Shown here piece by piece: positions 1 through 11,657 of a stretch of 64,000 bases of DNA. The position numbers and the translations under genes were made by a program. Positions within the stretch are counted from its first letter, which is position 1, and every line of letters begins with the position of its first letter. The notes below the pieces were generated by a model. It was not told the DNA's origin and did no database searches. It saw nothing but the letters and a program-made list of their open reading frames with translations. Source of the DNA: Myrica gale (Eukaryota; Streptophyta; Magnoliopsida; Fagales; Myricaceae); NCBI GenBank assembly GCA_963930655.1, contig OZ005617.1, forward strand, positions 9,736,501 through 9,800,500, in the 5' to 3' direction.

Positions 1-434
1 ACCACTCTCGACAACATTTTTGGGTCAAGAATGTCCATTCCCCACGACATCTTGATATTGTCGGCGAAAACTATGCTATCGTCGATGATGTGTTCTGCAA
101 AATTGTGAATGGCTGGCGTCTTGATATCGTCGGCAAAAACTTAGGAATTAATGACGACCTATGGGTCGTCGGCGAATAGCAATGGTGACCATCCCGTCGG
201 AAACGAGGGGCCCTTCAACCACGACAGTTCAAAACTTCTCCCGACGCGAATCAACTTAGGCGTAGCCTCAAATTGCCGACGAATAATAACAAAACTTCGA
301 GGAAGTGCAACGAGCACGCGGCGACCACGACAAAGCTTCAACGACTTATGTTGTGGCTGAACAGCTTCTGTGATGAATTTTGTCATTTTCGCCTACGACC
401 TCTTTCGTGGACTGAACCCGCTTTTCTTGTAGTA
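1..434. mobile_element. Right-end fragment of a CACTA (En/Spm-type) transposon
   Basis: The sequence ends at 422-434 in TTTTCTTGTAGTA, the reverse complement of the usual CACTACAAGAAAA terminus with its last base changed. Inside it, short units around GTCGGCGAAAA recur in both orientations (for example 60-70, 129-140, 165-176). Such subterminal repeats are where CACTA transposase-associated proteins bind. No transposase frame is visible and the left end lies outside the window, so this is a terminal fragment or one end of a non-autonomous copy. The short open frames here are not coding. Confidence 0.6.
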
Positions 435-529
435 GGAAATTTAAATTTGAATCTGTACATTTGAAATTTGAATCTTGAAAACGATATCAACTCTTTGATA
501 TTGTGATAACCGTAATATCATGTCAAATC

Positions 530-882
530 TTAAGATTTGATTATGATATTATCTTTAACATCCTGCCCCAAACACAAGATGGAGAAATCTGAAATCTTGT
601 GATGATACAGCCACGAAGCAGTTCTCCATTTCTTGTATTCTGGATTGGGAGTTCCTGGTGTGCTATCAGTAGCTGGTAGGACAGCAAATGGGGGTTCACT
701 TTCTCCTGTGAGAAAGCCAGTGAGTTCTTGACTTTCTGCCAGTGCAAGTACTTGCTCACGCCGAAGAGGATAATTTTCAGACTTGAGCGAAAGGGTAACA
801 AAGTTACCAACGTTGAGTGATGCAAAATACAATATTTTCTCTGATACCATAAAGAAAGTCTAAAAACCGATGTTGCAAACAT
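530..882 (-). pseudogene. Ty1/copia Gag N-terminal fragment with primer site and polypurine tract
   Basis: The minus-strand frame reads like the start of a plant copia Gag: a hydrophobic FVTLSLKSENYPL segment, then REQVLALAESQELTGFLTGE, as in UBN2-type Gag. Just upstream (plus 840-849) is the complement of TGGTATCAGA, the initiator-Met tRNA primer site. Just downstream (about 560-575) the minus strand has a purine-rich tract ending GGGGCAGGA before TGTTAAAG, which looks like a polypurine tract next to a 3' LTR. Only about 290 bp separate them, so almost the whole polyprotein has been deleted. Flanking LTR-like sequence (about 440-559 and 850 onward) is too diverged for me to delimit. No intact protein is possible. 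Confidence 0.65.
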
Positions 883-1363
883 CTCACCACACCAGTAACG
901 TGGTGGTTGTTCTTTATTTATAGAAAAATTACAATGTCTTTAAAGGATAAATCAAGTTCTTTACATCAGAATAGAAAAATATTATAGCCTATTAAACACT
1001 ATTAAAGGCTAATAATTACAAAGAAAATGGTTTGTCGATTTTTCAAAATGGTAGACGTTTGGCTAACTATTCCGCAATAACAATGACTTCATTCTTTGCT
1101 TGATATCCGGATGTGCCAATCTTTTTGAATTCAAAATCTACTTTGAATTTAAATTCTCTTTAACTTCTGCTTGTAATTTGCATGCACTGATAATATAAAA
1201 TACGTCAATAAAGGGCTTTTACAGTAGTTGTAGTTCTTATAGACCGAACCACTTAAATCTCTTGTTTCTTGCTACTATTTCTCTCCCCTCTTCATTCTAA
1301 CTTTTTCTTCTGGTCAAACCCTATTGGAGCTAACAATCTAGAAGTTGGCTAGCTCCAATAGAC
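850..1363. other. AT-rich sequence, probably degraded copia LTR
   Basis: This follows the primer-binding site at 840-849, so its first part should be the 5' LTR of the minus-strand copia remnant. I cannot find a clean LTR end or a matching copy. No gene is seen. Confidence 0.3.
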
Positions 1364-1690
1364 CTAGTGGTGGAGTCAAGAAGCCGCGGGGCAACCGTCC
1401 CCCAATTTTTTTGAAAAAAAAAATTGCATTTTCAGAGTCAAAAATACTATCTCGCCCCCTTTTGTTACCTTAAAATACCATTTTGCACCCCCCAAATTTT
1501 AAAAAAAAAAATCCTCTTTGGAAGGCAAAAAATATTATCCTTTTTTTAGGCCTATAAATATGATTTTGCCCTCCCCAAAATTTTGAAAAAATCCCCTTGC
1601 AAGGCCAAAAATACTATCCTTTATTAGCCCTTCAAATACTTAATTTCCTCCCCCAAATTTTTTTAGGAGTTCAAATACCAGTTATCTCCT
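1364..1690. mobile_element. Probable hAT transposon end with degenerate subterminal repeats
   Basis: TAGTGGTGGAGTCAAG at the left resembles the CAGTGGCGGA-type termini of plant hAT elements, such as the better one at 44001. It is followed by three to four degenerate copies of a roughly 85-bp unit containing a C-run, AAATTTTTGAAAAA, a CCCCTT..AAGG block and AAAAATACTATC (about 1400-1680). No transposase is seen, and the right end and target duplication are not identified. Confidence 0.4.
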
Positions 1691-4285
1691 AAAATAAATT
1701 AGATAAATTTAATGCTTTAAAAATCATACCCTTTAAAATGACAACAAACAATAAATGAATTAAAATATCTTTTAAAATAACAACAAGTGGTAATGGAATT
1801 AAAAGTTCACCAAAATATTCAAGTTATTTTATAATGTAAATACAGATTTTTGTTTCTATTTTGTTATTTATTTCTCTCAATTTCACATTTTTTTTTTAAA
1901 AAAAACCTCTTGATTTCGTCTCTCTTGAAAAATTTAACACAAACAAATCAACTAGCCCATCAGGTTTCTTTTGTTGCTTTACATGTTAGAACTTTAACTT
2001 ATTTTTTCTTTTCTTTTTTCCTTTTCTGTTGATATTGTTTTAATTTCATTTCTCACTTTTTAGTTTTCAATCTCTTTCGATCTCAATATTTTTTCATCTC
2101 TTTTAGCTACTAATTTCAAGTCAGAGTAAACATTTATATTATTTTTTTTATAATTTTTGGGTGATGAATTTGCAGAAAAATAATAATATATCGAAAATAA
2201 TTACTTATATAAAATATTAAGGATTTTTTTTTCTTCGGATCACATTTTCAAGATTGAATTATAAGAAGTATGTATTTTTACTATAGAACATAATCTATAA
2301 CGTTGGTTGACAATAACAAATTCTCAAAATCTATAGAAAATTTGATAGTGGTGTGAATATGTAGGTAGATGGAAGTTTTAATGGCGCTTGTAAATAGTTG
2401 GTGAATTTTTTAAAAAATATTTGATTGTAGATTGATTTCTATTGAAATTTATAAAAAAATGAAAAGAAATTATAATTTGATGAAATTTTGAAATAAAAAA
2501 TTATTTAAGTACCAAAAATATATGGAGAGAAATGATTTGAATGAGTTTTTAAAAAATGTATTTGAGTTTGTGTGAAAATGTATTAAAGTTAGTGTTTAAT
2601 TTTTTAAAATTTTGGATATTTATTTTGAAATTTTTTTACTTTCTACTCAAAAGGTGAATATCTGTTATCAATGAACAGCACCTCTATTTTCCTCTGACTG
2701 TCTTCAAAAGACTTCAAGACTCCGCCACCGAAAACATTCTTTTGAGTTTGAACCCAGTAAGGGCTCTAGACCGGTTCAAGTTTGGTAAAAGCGGTGTACG
2801 TTCATGCCAAAGGTGCTGGCATTTATGGCAGCCAATCCCGTGAAGCCAACGAAAGAGATGACATTGAGTAGATTATTTTTGTCTTTACTTCCTCTGCTTC
2901 ATTCGAGTACATGCGTAACTTTAATTGTGAAGTTGTTTTTCTTAATGGATTTGTAAAGTTCTGAGAATTGGTATCAACTTGTTATCAAATTTTGAATATA
3001 TTTTTGCTGATTGTGTATTACATAGTGAAGTAAGCTCTGACGTCAAAATCGTTATTGCCGGTTATAAAAACGTGTTTACTAGAAAGATAGAGCATTTGCC
3101 CTCTCTCTAGACCCTCTCTCCCGCTTTGTCCGCTCCCCCCTCCTTCTTATAGTCTCCGGCGACGGGAGGAGCTCTCCCTTCTCCCTCCCTCTCTTCCCTT
3201 TGTGTCTTCCTCTTGACGGTTCGTTCTCTTCTCTCCTCCATTACTGTCATTGTTTGCTCCTTATTTTTTACTTTCATCATGGCTAGATCTATGCAGTTTG
3301 GAGGTTTGTTGGTGGCCACGTTCAGCACGGCAGAACTCCTCAGCTCCAGGCGCTTCTCTGCAGATCCTTTCGGAGTCGGTACGAAAACGCGCACGCCCTT
3401 TTTTATGCTCTGTCTGGGTTGCTCCATGTGGTTTTCTTCGGCCATGTGTTATGGGTTACTCCTTGTTGTGTGCTTGTCTTTTTGTTGTTGTTTCTAATAA
3501 TTTTATTTCACTGGGTTTTTGTGGGAAGGATCTCGCGGCATCCTTATTATTAAGGCATCTCCCTGTAGACATGAACCATTTGGCCATCTTCAATACTGGC
3601 TCTTTTTTACAGTGACTGGTCGGAAGTTTATCACTATTCGTGTTTTCCTCCATTTTGGTTGTGTTGTTTGGGACGAGTCTCTGGTGAAGTAGGAGTGCGG
3701 TGCTTGCTCACCCTTTCCTTCGCCGATTAACATCTCCGCTTATGGCAGAATTTGCTTTGGATCTTTGGATCTGTTTCGAAACTATGAGACATTTGGCCCA
3801 TCTATATTAGGCCTTTATGACCATCTGGATTCAGGCCTTGAGACCATTAGATGTATGGTCCTTCAAACCCTTAATATTGATGTTATGGGCTTTATTACTC
3901 ATTGTAACTGTCCTTCAAGGTTTATTTATATTCAGCACTTATGTAATCTTTCCGGTGAAATGAATTTTCACCTTTGCTTATAAGCTCTAACGTCTTAGCC
4001 ACTGAAAAATCCTCCGCTCCAATGTAGTGAGACCGGCGGTGGTGCCAATGAATAGACAGGTAAATTATTCTAGATACTAGTGTTTAGTAATGTTTGATAA
4101 GTGAACACATGCGTGTAGTAGGAAAATCAATCATATCTTTTCGCTTTAGTTATTCAAGTGCACCGTTTTGGATTAACTTTAATTGCGACCTTTAAACCAG
4201 GGCACATTCCATCATATGAAACCTAGTCAATTAGTATAACATCATTACTCTTTAATCATGAAATATTGACCAGGAATGAACCACC
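1691..4285. other. AT-rich intergenic sequence without recognised genes
   Basis: Most of this is AT-rich with long A and T runs. A C/T-rich stretch at 3095-3215 followed by open frames up to 121 codons resembles a retroelement leader or UTR, but I recognise no domain in any frame. A 25-codon stretch at about 2795-2865 is open but matches nothing I can name with confidence. No promoter or RNA gene is supported. Confidence 0.4.
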
Positions 4286-4753
4286 CACACCAAAAAAAAA
4301 AAATTGAATTTTTTATTTTTTTTCCAACTATACATATAGCAGCGGTTTTTTCAAAAACTGCTGCTAAAGTATGACCGCCGCTGTAGATACCTAATTTCTA
4401 GCGGCGTTTTTCAAAAAACGCTGCTAAATGGGGGTCTATAGCGGCAGTCAGCTGCTGAAGGGGGTAGTGACCGCCTCTAAAAAGACCGCCGCTACAGATA
4501 ATACCTTTAGCGACGTTTTTTTGCAAAACGCTGCTAAAGGGGGGTCTATAGCGGCGGTCAGTGACCGCTGCTAAAAAGACTGCCACTAAAGGTAAAGGGG
4601 GTATCACTGCTAAAGGGGGTATCACTGACCACCGCTATAGACCCCCTTTAGCAGCGTTTTTTGCAAAACGCCGCAAAAAACAACACTCTTTAGCGGAGTT
4701 TTTATCGACCGCGGCTAAAAATACCGCCACTATAGACCTGTTTTTTTGTAGTG
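4286..4753. mobile_element. Short non-autonomous CACTA element (MITE-like)
   Basis: The right end (4741-4753) is TTTTTTTGTAGTG, the inverse of CACTACAAAAAAA. The left end (4286 onward) is CACACCAAAAAAAAAA, a one- or two-base variant of it. Between them, units of the form TAGCGGCGGT, AGCGGCGTTTTT and ACGCTGCTAAA recur in both orientations, giving many potential hairpins; these are CACTA-type subterminal repeats. At 468 bp it cannot encode a transposase. The three bases on either side do not form a clear duplication (ACC and CGT), so the boundary may be off by a base or the duplication has decayed. Confidence 0.7.
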
Positions 4754-5269
4754 CGTCTTACACCTTGGGCCGCCCCTGCTTGCCTAAAAAACAAAAGAAC
4801 CTCCCCAGGCAATGTTCACTAACCAAAATTTTTACTCTCTACAATTTTTTCATCATTACAAAAATTTATCTCTCCTCACTTTTTCACAAAATCGTATAAA
4901 TTTTTCACTTTTTCACTACTTCCCATAAACCTGTTTACTTTTTCACTAATTTTTCCACTCCCTCTCTTCACTTTGTCGCCAACTCTCGTACTCAAAATTT
5001 TATCAATCAAACACAAAAGTCCATTGCAAAAGGATGTAGTTTTTTTTAAAAAAAACGTGCATCTTACATATTGAAAATGTCACAGGAACACCAGAAACAG
5101 ACCAAATCGAAAACAAAAAGCAGGAAAAGAAAAAAAATGAAACAAACAAAAGACAACAGAAAACCAAATAAAAGGAAAGAAAATTAAGGAGGCTTAGCAC
5201 CGTTGAACTCAGGAGGAAGATTCAAGCTTGGGAGGCGGAGAAAAAAATTCAAACTGATTTGGGGGAGGC
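4754..5269. other. AT-rich spacer, no gene seen
   Basis: Low-complexity TTTTTCACT repeats (4830-4960) and AT-rich sequence lead up to the captured exon fragment at 5270. I see no coding or RNA feature. Confidence 0.4.
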
Positions 5270-5468
5270 ACTGCATCCTATAGCGGACCAAGGGATTGCT
5301 GCCCTGGCGATATATTGATTTGCAGCCCGAAAACATTCACATTTTCTGGGAGATCAATACTTGATTTAATCTGTGGAGGCTGAAAGGTACCTTCCTTAAA
5401 TGTTACCTGAACATATTAAAGTGTTACATACTCGTCAATAAATAGTAAGAAAGTTCCCCAAGACATGT
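5270..5468 (-). pseudogene. Captured FBN2 (fibrillin) exon-3 fragment with intron flank
   Basis: This aligns closely on the same strand with 39905-40114, the start of exon 3 and the end of intron 2 of the intact FBN2 gene. Bases 5406 down to 5270 correspond to coding sequence (VTFKEGTFQPPQIKSS, then NVNVFGLQINIS); 5407-5468 correspond to intron sequence, with the CAG splice acceptor kept. The reading frame hits a TAG stop at about 5280 and the rest of the exon is missing. Intron retention shows that DNA was copied, not a spliced mRNA. The fragment lies directly beside CACTA coding remnants (5540 onward), which suggests capture by that transposon. It cannot make a fibrillin. Confidence 0.85.
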
Positions 5469-5539
5469 AGTTGGAAGTCATCCTTAACATATATAACAGT
5501 TAGTACATATAAAAGTTTCAACAATTCAAATTTAATGAA

Positions 5540-6450
5540 TTATACGTACCAACACTAGGTTCATTACGTACGATTTAACCTCGTCGGGGACCTCCTTCCA
5601 CTTACTAGCCTCAAATTGGACATGTTATCGAACGAGCACACCAATATGACTCGAGAGCATTGAGGACACCTTGTCATCGCCACCCGTACATTTATCAGGG
5701 ATATAGACAGTTAGCTTTCATCTGGTGTGAGCCTTGAGTAACGAAATCCCACGCGTACCACCTCGAACATGTTTAATTCCGGACGTCACTACAATTGAAG
5801 AACAATAAATTTAAAATTTGGTTAAGCATAGAAATTTAAAAGTCATAATATTTAATCAAGATTGACGGGGTAAGATACGTACACGCACAACTACTTTGGG
5901 TGCCTACTGGACTGGATGTGGTAGGGGACGATAATTCGTTCCTATCCCTAAGTGAAGGACCTAACACTGTTATTCTACCGGGACTACTCTCAGCACGAAC
6001 TGATGAATCACACCGAAGGCGTTTTCCTCCCGCTGGCATGACGTCGTCCTGTGACCAAATAAATCAATATAAGAGAAAAAAAAGACAACGAATTATGTTA
6101 CCTAAAATGAATATAAAATAGAAACGCAAAGTAAATTGAAACAATAAAGTTACTTTCAGTCCTTGGAGTCATATTCTTCAGAATCACTACAATATTCACT
6201 GAATGACTCCGAGGAATCATCACTTCCTTCTACTTCATGTTGTTATGGAACACCATCATCGGTTATTTGTCATTTCTAGTTAATGGGATCATATCAAATG
6301 AGCTAAAGTCCACAAAAAGCTCAATAGACTCATTCTCCTGGTATGCTTCACGGTTCGACGGTCCTTCTCCATCTTCACTAGCTTCCTCCTCAATATGTGT
6401 TAGGATAATCCATAAGCGTTTGGACGCTTTTTGCCAAAGCGTTTGAACCA
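5540..6450 (-). pseudogene. CACTA (En/Spm) transposon ORF remnant
   Basis: The minus strand at 5765-5540 reads as a broken frame with RGTRGISLLKAHTR, VYIPDKCTGGDDKVSSMLSS, HIGVLVR and EASKWKEVPDEVKS. This is the hallmark of the plant En/Spm transposon protein domain (Transposase_24 type), a DNA-binding or accessory protein. At least two in-frame stops (after HTR and after GVLVR) break it. Upstream on the same strand, 6039-5836 is open and reads RITVLGPSLRDRNE, and 6450-6150 has an acidic stretch, both plausible parts of the same multi-exon ORF. No DDE transposase (TNPD) domain is visible, so the element is not autonomous. Confidence 0.65.
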
Positions 6451-7215
6451 ACAAAATGAGGTCGGACGGGCATATTCCGGCGGGACTGCATTATCGAACA
6501 AAACAGTTCTTCAACGCACAAACTCCATTTTCACTACAAATTCTTCCCAAAATCACCCCAAATAAAAAACACTTCAATATAAATATAAACACATCGCAAC
6601 CAAGTATAAACTCAATTGCTATCATTTTTAGACCCAAAACTTTGGAAAAACACATGCTTTTATATCTTAAAATCTATGATTTTCATCTTAAAATAATTCA
6701 ATTTCGAGCCCACTAACCTAAAATGCAATCCAATATCAAATTTTGAATGAGTTGCTCTTCCACACCTGATTCAATGTGGTTGGAAGCTCAAAATCAGCTA
6801 TCCTCTTCTCCACTTGCTCAAATCTTTCGTTTTATAAGTGTTTCCTGTTTTTCCTCCCATGTCTGCAATTCTACAACTTTGAAACGATTGAATCTCGTTC
6901 GGACGAATAAAATGAAGTTCGGACGCTTACGTAAATTAGTTTTTGAGGGAATTATTGCCGTTTAAAATTTTCGAACCATCCGGATGAGTAAAATGAAGTT
7001 TGAACGCTATCTTTGGTCTCCGTTTTAGTAATCCTCAAACGACAGCGTCTGGTCATAACACAAACATCTGAACTCTAATAATAAGTCCGAACGGTATCTT
7101 ACATTGCACGACGTCGTTTGAAAATCCCTAAATGACAGCATCTAAATGAAAGGATCGTAAACGAAATCGTCCCGACCGTATTTGAAACCGTTCAGACGGT
7201 TTCTTCCGTATAAGT
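6400..7215. repeat. CACTA-type subterminal repeat cluster (GTTCGGACG family)
   Basis: Variants of a nonamer near GTTCGGACG or CGTTCGAACG occur at least eight times in both orientations (for example near 6420, 6465, 6897, 6918, 7000, 7090, 7180 and 7222). Dispersed, two-orientation short repeats like these are typical of CACTA ends. With the coding remnant at 5540-6450, they suggest one decayed element extending from about 5.0 to 7.2 kb. No intact terminus was found on the right. Confidence 0.45.
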
Positions 7216-8360
7216 TGTTCGAACGGTTTTTGACAAACTTTTATTATTTGTTCTAATAACAATTCATTTTGTATTGAGTTCTAATAACAATTATAACATA
7301 ACTGAGATAACATAAATATATCAAATATCGTCAAAACATAATATAAACAAAATGAATACAAATGGATGTCCACAAAACATAACAGCAAAGTAAATGTTCT
7401 CAAAACAAAACAAAAATAAATAAACATCATAATAAAACTGCATGTCATCATCGTCATCATCCTACAAATTTGACTAAGGTGCTTCTCTATATGCACAACC
7501 CGCTGAGTCAATGCAATAACTCAGCACCAGTTGCCGCTTTCCTCATGACCTCCTGAACCGCAGTGATCTCCTTCTTCCACCCAAAGTCCATGTCCACGAC
7601 CTTTTGCTCCAAAGTTCTCAGCTGACAACTGATATCACTGACCATCTCATGGGGGCCGCAAGAACGATTGCATCCGTTCAGTCAGCTGCATCATCATGTC
7701 GTCCATCCAACCCAGTCGATGTGCCCCAAATCCCTAGGTCGAGCTCTACCCAGGATCCTGCTACTCTCTCGCCTCCTTAGGCTGCTCTTATCATCTAATC
7801 TGACAGCCCGAGTGACATTCAGTGCTCGGCGTGTCTAGACAATCAATTTGGAGAGTGTTATCTTGTTGATAGACCTAATTAGAACGGCCCTCGGCTTGTC
7901 AGCACCCTTGGGTACCAGCAGGGAGTGCAGGAACTGGGTCAGTAGAATCTCGTGTGGCAGTGAAGTTATAGCATCTGTCTTCAGGGCCTTCGCTCGTACC
8001 CCAAGAATCTCGCCAACTCGTCCGGCGAGAATACGATCAGAACATTACGGACTGTGAGCTCCATACTAGGCGACTCGATGTTCGTCGCCCATAAAATGAC
8101 AATAGAACTCTCGTACTAGGTTTCTCGATGCATACTCAGTCCTATGAATCAACGGAAGCCAACCTATCGCCTCCACCACCTCCAAAAGAGTCCGGCCCCT
8201 CAAAATTCAGGTCGTAGAAATCTGCCAACTTTATGTCCCACTCAACAACAATCGAGCGAGACATAAAAATTGATGTATGCTGCTTCAACGTCAAAGTAGA
8301 ACCGGAAGGTTGCTCGATATCAGCCTGGCCACTCCTACGTGCATGCTTGCTCATTTTTTT
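7216..8360 (-). other. Possible transposon-associated protein remnant
   Basis: The minus strand from 8354 reads a 70-codon frame (MSKHARRSGQAD, then HTSIFMSRSIVVEWDIKLADFY) and continues through frameshifts to about 7540, with pieces such as RVLLSFYG and GAHRLGWMDDMMMQLTERM. The FMSR..VE..I...F and LL.SFY spacing recalls the 'putative plant transposon protein' family, but the match is from memory and weak. A polyglycine run at about 8165-8180 may reflect slippage. Bases 7216-7540 are AT-rich with nothing recognisable. Confidence 0.3.
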
Positions 8361-9884
8361 TCAATCTGCATAACAACAGTTCGCACGATTAGAAAATACG
8401 TCCGAACACGAAAATACGGCCAAATTCCAGAGTCAACCACGCCTATAATGATGTCTCCTTCAGCAGGACTTCTTTTACTTGCTCCGAGAAGCCAAGGAAG
8501 TCCCATGACCTTGTTGTTTGGGGATCTTGTCGTTGGCTAGGAAACACGGACACTACGTTGTCCACTCCTGCGTATTCAACGTAATGACATTTTTGTTATC
8601 TATATTGGAAACGGGAATAAATTTGGGGTTTTCTTAGGGAGATTATGTTCACCGACCAGCTATTTTTTGAGCTTCTTGGTCGCTAAGGTTTGCCAAAAAT
8701 CCACTGAAACTCCTCGTATAGCTGTAGATTAGAGACTTCGGACCAGCAGTACTGTTAAAGGAGGCACATATATAGATTTGACAAGTTACAAAGTCTGAGC
8801 TCATTGGAATACCTTACGTCGTTATCTATAGCAAATGAGCAATGGGCGATTGAGATATACGGATGCGGAAAAATGGACCTAGAAAACATATATATATATG
8901 CCACATTTTTTCATCATGTAGAAATCAATCAAAAGTTATTAATTTTGATTACCTAGGCAGTTTTGCCCTGATAATTTTCATTAATACTAGGCATTTTTTG
9001 GAGGTAATTGCATTTTAGAGTTAAATTCATTTTATTGCCTTGCACCTTCCACCTTGAATTTTGGACAGAAAATGATAGTTTTGTTAGTGAAATGACGTGA
9101 TCTTTACCTCCACACAAAATGTCATGTTACCCAAATATGAGGGTAAAATTCATCACTGACCAAAAATATCAATTTGGGTCCAAATTAATGGTGAATAGTA
9201 CAAAGTGTTAAAATCTCAATAATTGATAGACGAAAAATATACATCATTTTTCTACTTGTTGCCCTATCACATCTGTGCATATAAATATGTCAAGGATCAC
9301 GCTTTAAATTTGGAAAAAGAGAAATTCGAGATGGTAAGAAATGCAATAGGTTGCGGGAATGTTTCAAAATGAACATGCATGACGACAAGACTGCAATCAG
9401 TAACAATTTCATAAGCACGTTATAATTACTAGAAATTAACTCGAGCATCACATATATTAGGAGGCATAATATGAGGCAGGCACCTGATCTAGAAACTTTA
9501 CTCAAAAGAGTGGCTTAATTATCCACTAAGTGAACCATCACTAAAATTAATTAAAGGCTAATGGACTAGATATGGACAAGTTTCTTTTGGACCTGAAAGG
9601 AGAGTTAAAGACATTGTGTTGGGCTTAACTAAACCTGAGTTAGGGGTAATTAAATGACTAAGAACACCTTTGGGTTCATGGGATTGTTTAAAAGAAAACA
9701 ATTAACAAAGTAATTATATATTGGGCTCAAGGGGAGAAACGGGTTTTGCAAGAAAAGGGAAACAAGGAGTGGACCCTTGGGCTGAATTTTACAAATCTAA
9801 GGGCCCCTACCCTATGAACCAAAATGGGATTCACTAATTAACGCCCAAGTAACCAGTAAGAGAGGATTAGCTTAGGACCATAAA
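8361..9884. other. Intergenic sequence without recognised features
   Basis: No frame longer than about 87 codons and no family signature is seen. The part from 9540 to 9884 looks like repetitive LTR-type sequence interrupted by the LTR that begins at 9885. Confidence 0.35.
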
Positions 9885-10432
9885 TGTGAGACCCCGAATT
9901 TAAGTCTATCAATTTATTGCTTATGAGCTTTTAAGTATGTATTACTTTAATTAAGGTGTATTATGGAGAAATGTATGAATGATTTTATTTATCTAAAGTT
10001 ATGTCTAGATGGAATTTCTTCCTAGCATTTTATGAGTTTTAAGCTAGAAGTTTAATTGATATATTGATTGTGTCCTTGTTAAATTGAGCAGTTGAGATTT
10101 ATTAGCTTGAAGTGTTATATTAATTGAATATGTCCTTGAATTACAATAATTGGAGGAATTTATATAGGCTTTGATTTTGATTTATGTGTGACAATATGTG
10201 GACCCTTGGATTAAGAAATGAGGAGATATATTAAGGTTAGAATTGTGGAGTGGCAGGAAAAGTAAAATAGGTGTTCTTTAGGGGCAGAAAAGGAAGTAGG
10301 GGGAAAGTTGAGGGTTAAAAAGGGAAGTTAGGGGGGAAAAGGGCATTTTTGCCTTTTCCCTTTTCCCCCAACCCCCTTCCCGTATAAGCTTCTCCCCCTC
10401 CCCCCCAAAATCAAAATGCCCTAGCACCCACA

Positions 10433-10450
10433 GAAGAAGAAGAAGAAGAA

Positions 10451-10482
<32 letters not shown>

Positions 10483-10512
10483 AGAGAGAAAGAAGAAGAA
10501 AGAAGGAGAAGA
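10433..10512 (+). repeat. GAA/AGA microsatellite inside LTR copy 1
   Basis: A nearly pure GAA tract is preceded by CCCTAGCACCC. The related LTR at 16 kb has CCCTAGCAC plus a shorter GAA-rich tract at the same place (about 16663-16730), so the repeat is an old part of the LTR. The leucine-rich minus-strand frame over it is an artefact of the repeat. Confidence 0.9.
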
Positions 10513-11657
10513 GAGAAAAGGTGAGTAGTTGGCCGGCCAAGCCATCTCTCTCTCACTCTCTTCTTGTTTTCATTTTTAATGGTTGGTTGTTGTTGTGATG
10601 GTAGTTGTCTAGGTTGTTTCTCCTTGTGTTCATGAGAGTATGATGTAGATCTATACATGTTTTCTTAAAGATAGTGTAGATCTAGCAAGCTTTAAAGAGT
10701 AGTATGGGTTGTATAGGAAACCATGGAGATGTGGCCAGATCTGGAGATTTATGTACAAAGGAAAAACCAACTTGCATACTAGGTGTTTGATAATAGGATC
10801 AAAAGAAGTGGAATAGATGCAATGGCTTTTGGTTGTAGGATGAGATCATGGTTTTGGTTGGAAGTTTTGAGTTGTATGTGTAAAATAGAAGTCTGGAAAT
10901 GAGGTTATATGAGGAGAGCATTTGGGGCAAAATTTCGTGTGTGTTGGATGTATTCTGTGTGTGTTGTGTCTGAATTATGGACTGGTGCTCGACAGGCGCT
11001 CGAGCACCCTTCAAGAATTTTTGGTGCAGTAACTTCCCGCTCGACCGACGCTCGACCAGCGCTCGAGCGTCCCTTCACATTTTTTTTACAGAGGCTTAGC
11101 GCTTGACGAGCGCTCGACCGGCTTCTTTGGATTTCACAAAAATTTTCCTAAGTTTCTAAGTTTCCCATTGACCTATTAGGAGACCATACTAGGTTTTTTC
11201 ACTTAAGAAAATGTCTTGTGGTGTAAGATGACCAACTAGAGGTCAAGACTATTGATATTTTTGTATGACGAAGTATGAGCTATTGAGTGTTTACTCCATA
11301 CGTCTAGTGAATCCTTGAATAACTCAAGTATGACCCAATTGTAGGCAAAGTGCAGTCAAGCGCTCAAGGGAGCAGAGGTAAGTGAAAATTGTAAGTAGAA
11401 ACTTACGCTTTTCAAAAACTGGAATGATACACAGCATGAAAACTGTTTATGAATAAGCATACCGAGCATGATATATCAAGCATGACATCATCAAGCACGA
11501 CATGAATACATCATGATCATTTGCATTCATTTTTCTCATGAGAAAGAAAGAGAAATTTTATGCAAATGAAAGTATCATTTATATGCTACTTTATGGCAAG
11601 TTTTATGACAAGTTAGTTAATGAACCCAAGTCGGTCGGTACCGTACCAAATCAAGAA

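Noticed and set aside
2795-2865. Possible host-gene exon (open 25-codon stretch with HAKGAGIYGSQ)
   Set aside because: Too short, with no splice context; a vague catalase-like resemblance did not hold beyond a few residues.
5270-5468. Second functional fibrillin gene
   Set aside because: Only part of one exon is present and it has an in-frame stop.
10278-10658. 126-codon leucine-rich minus-strand frame
   Set aside because: The leucines come from the GAA microsatellite; it is not a protein.
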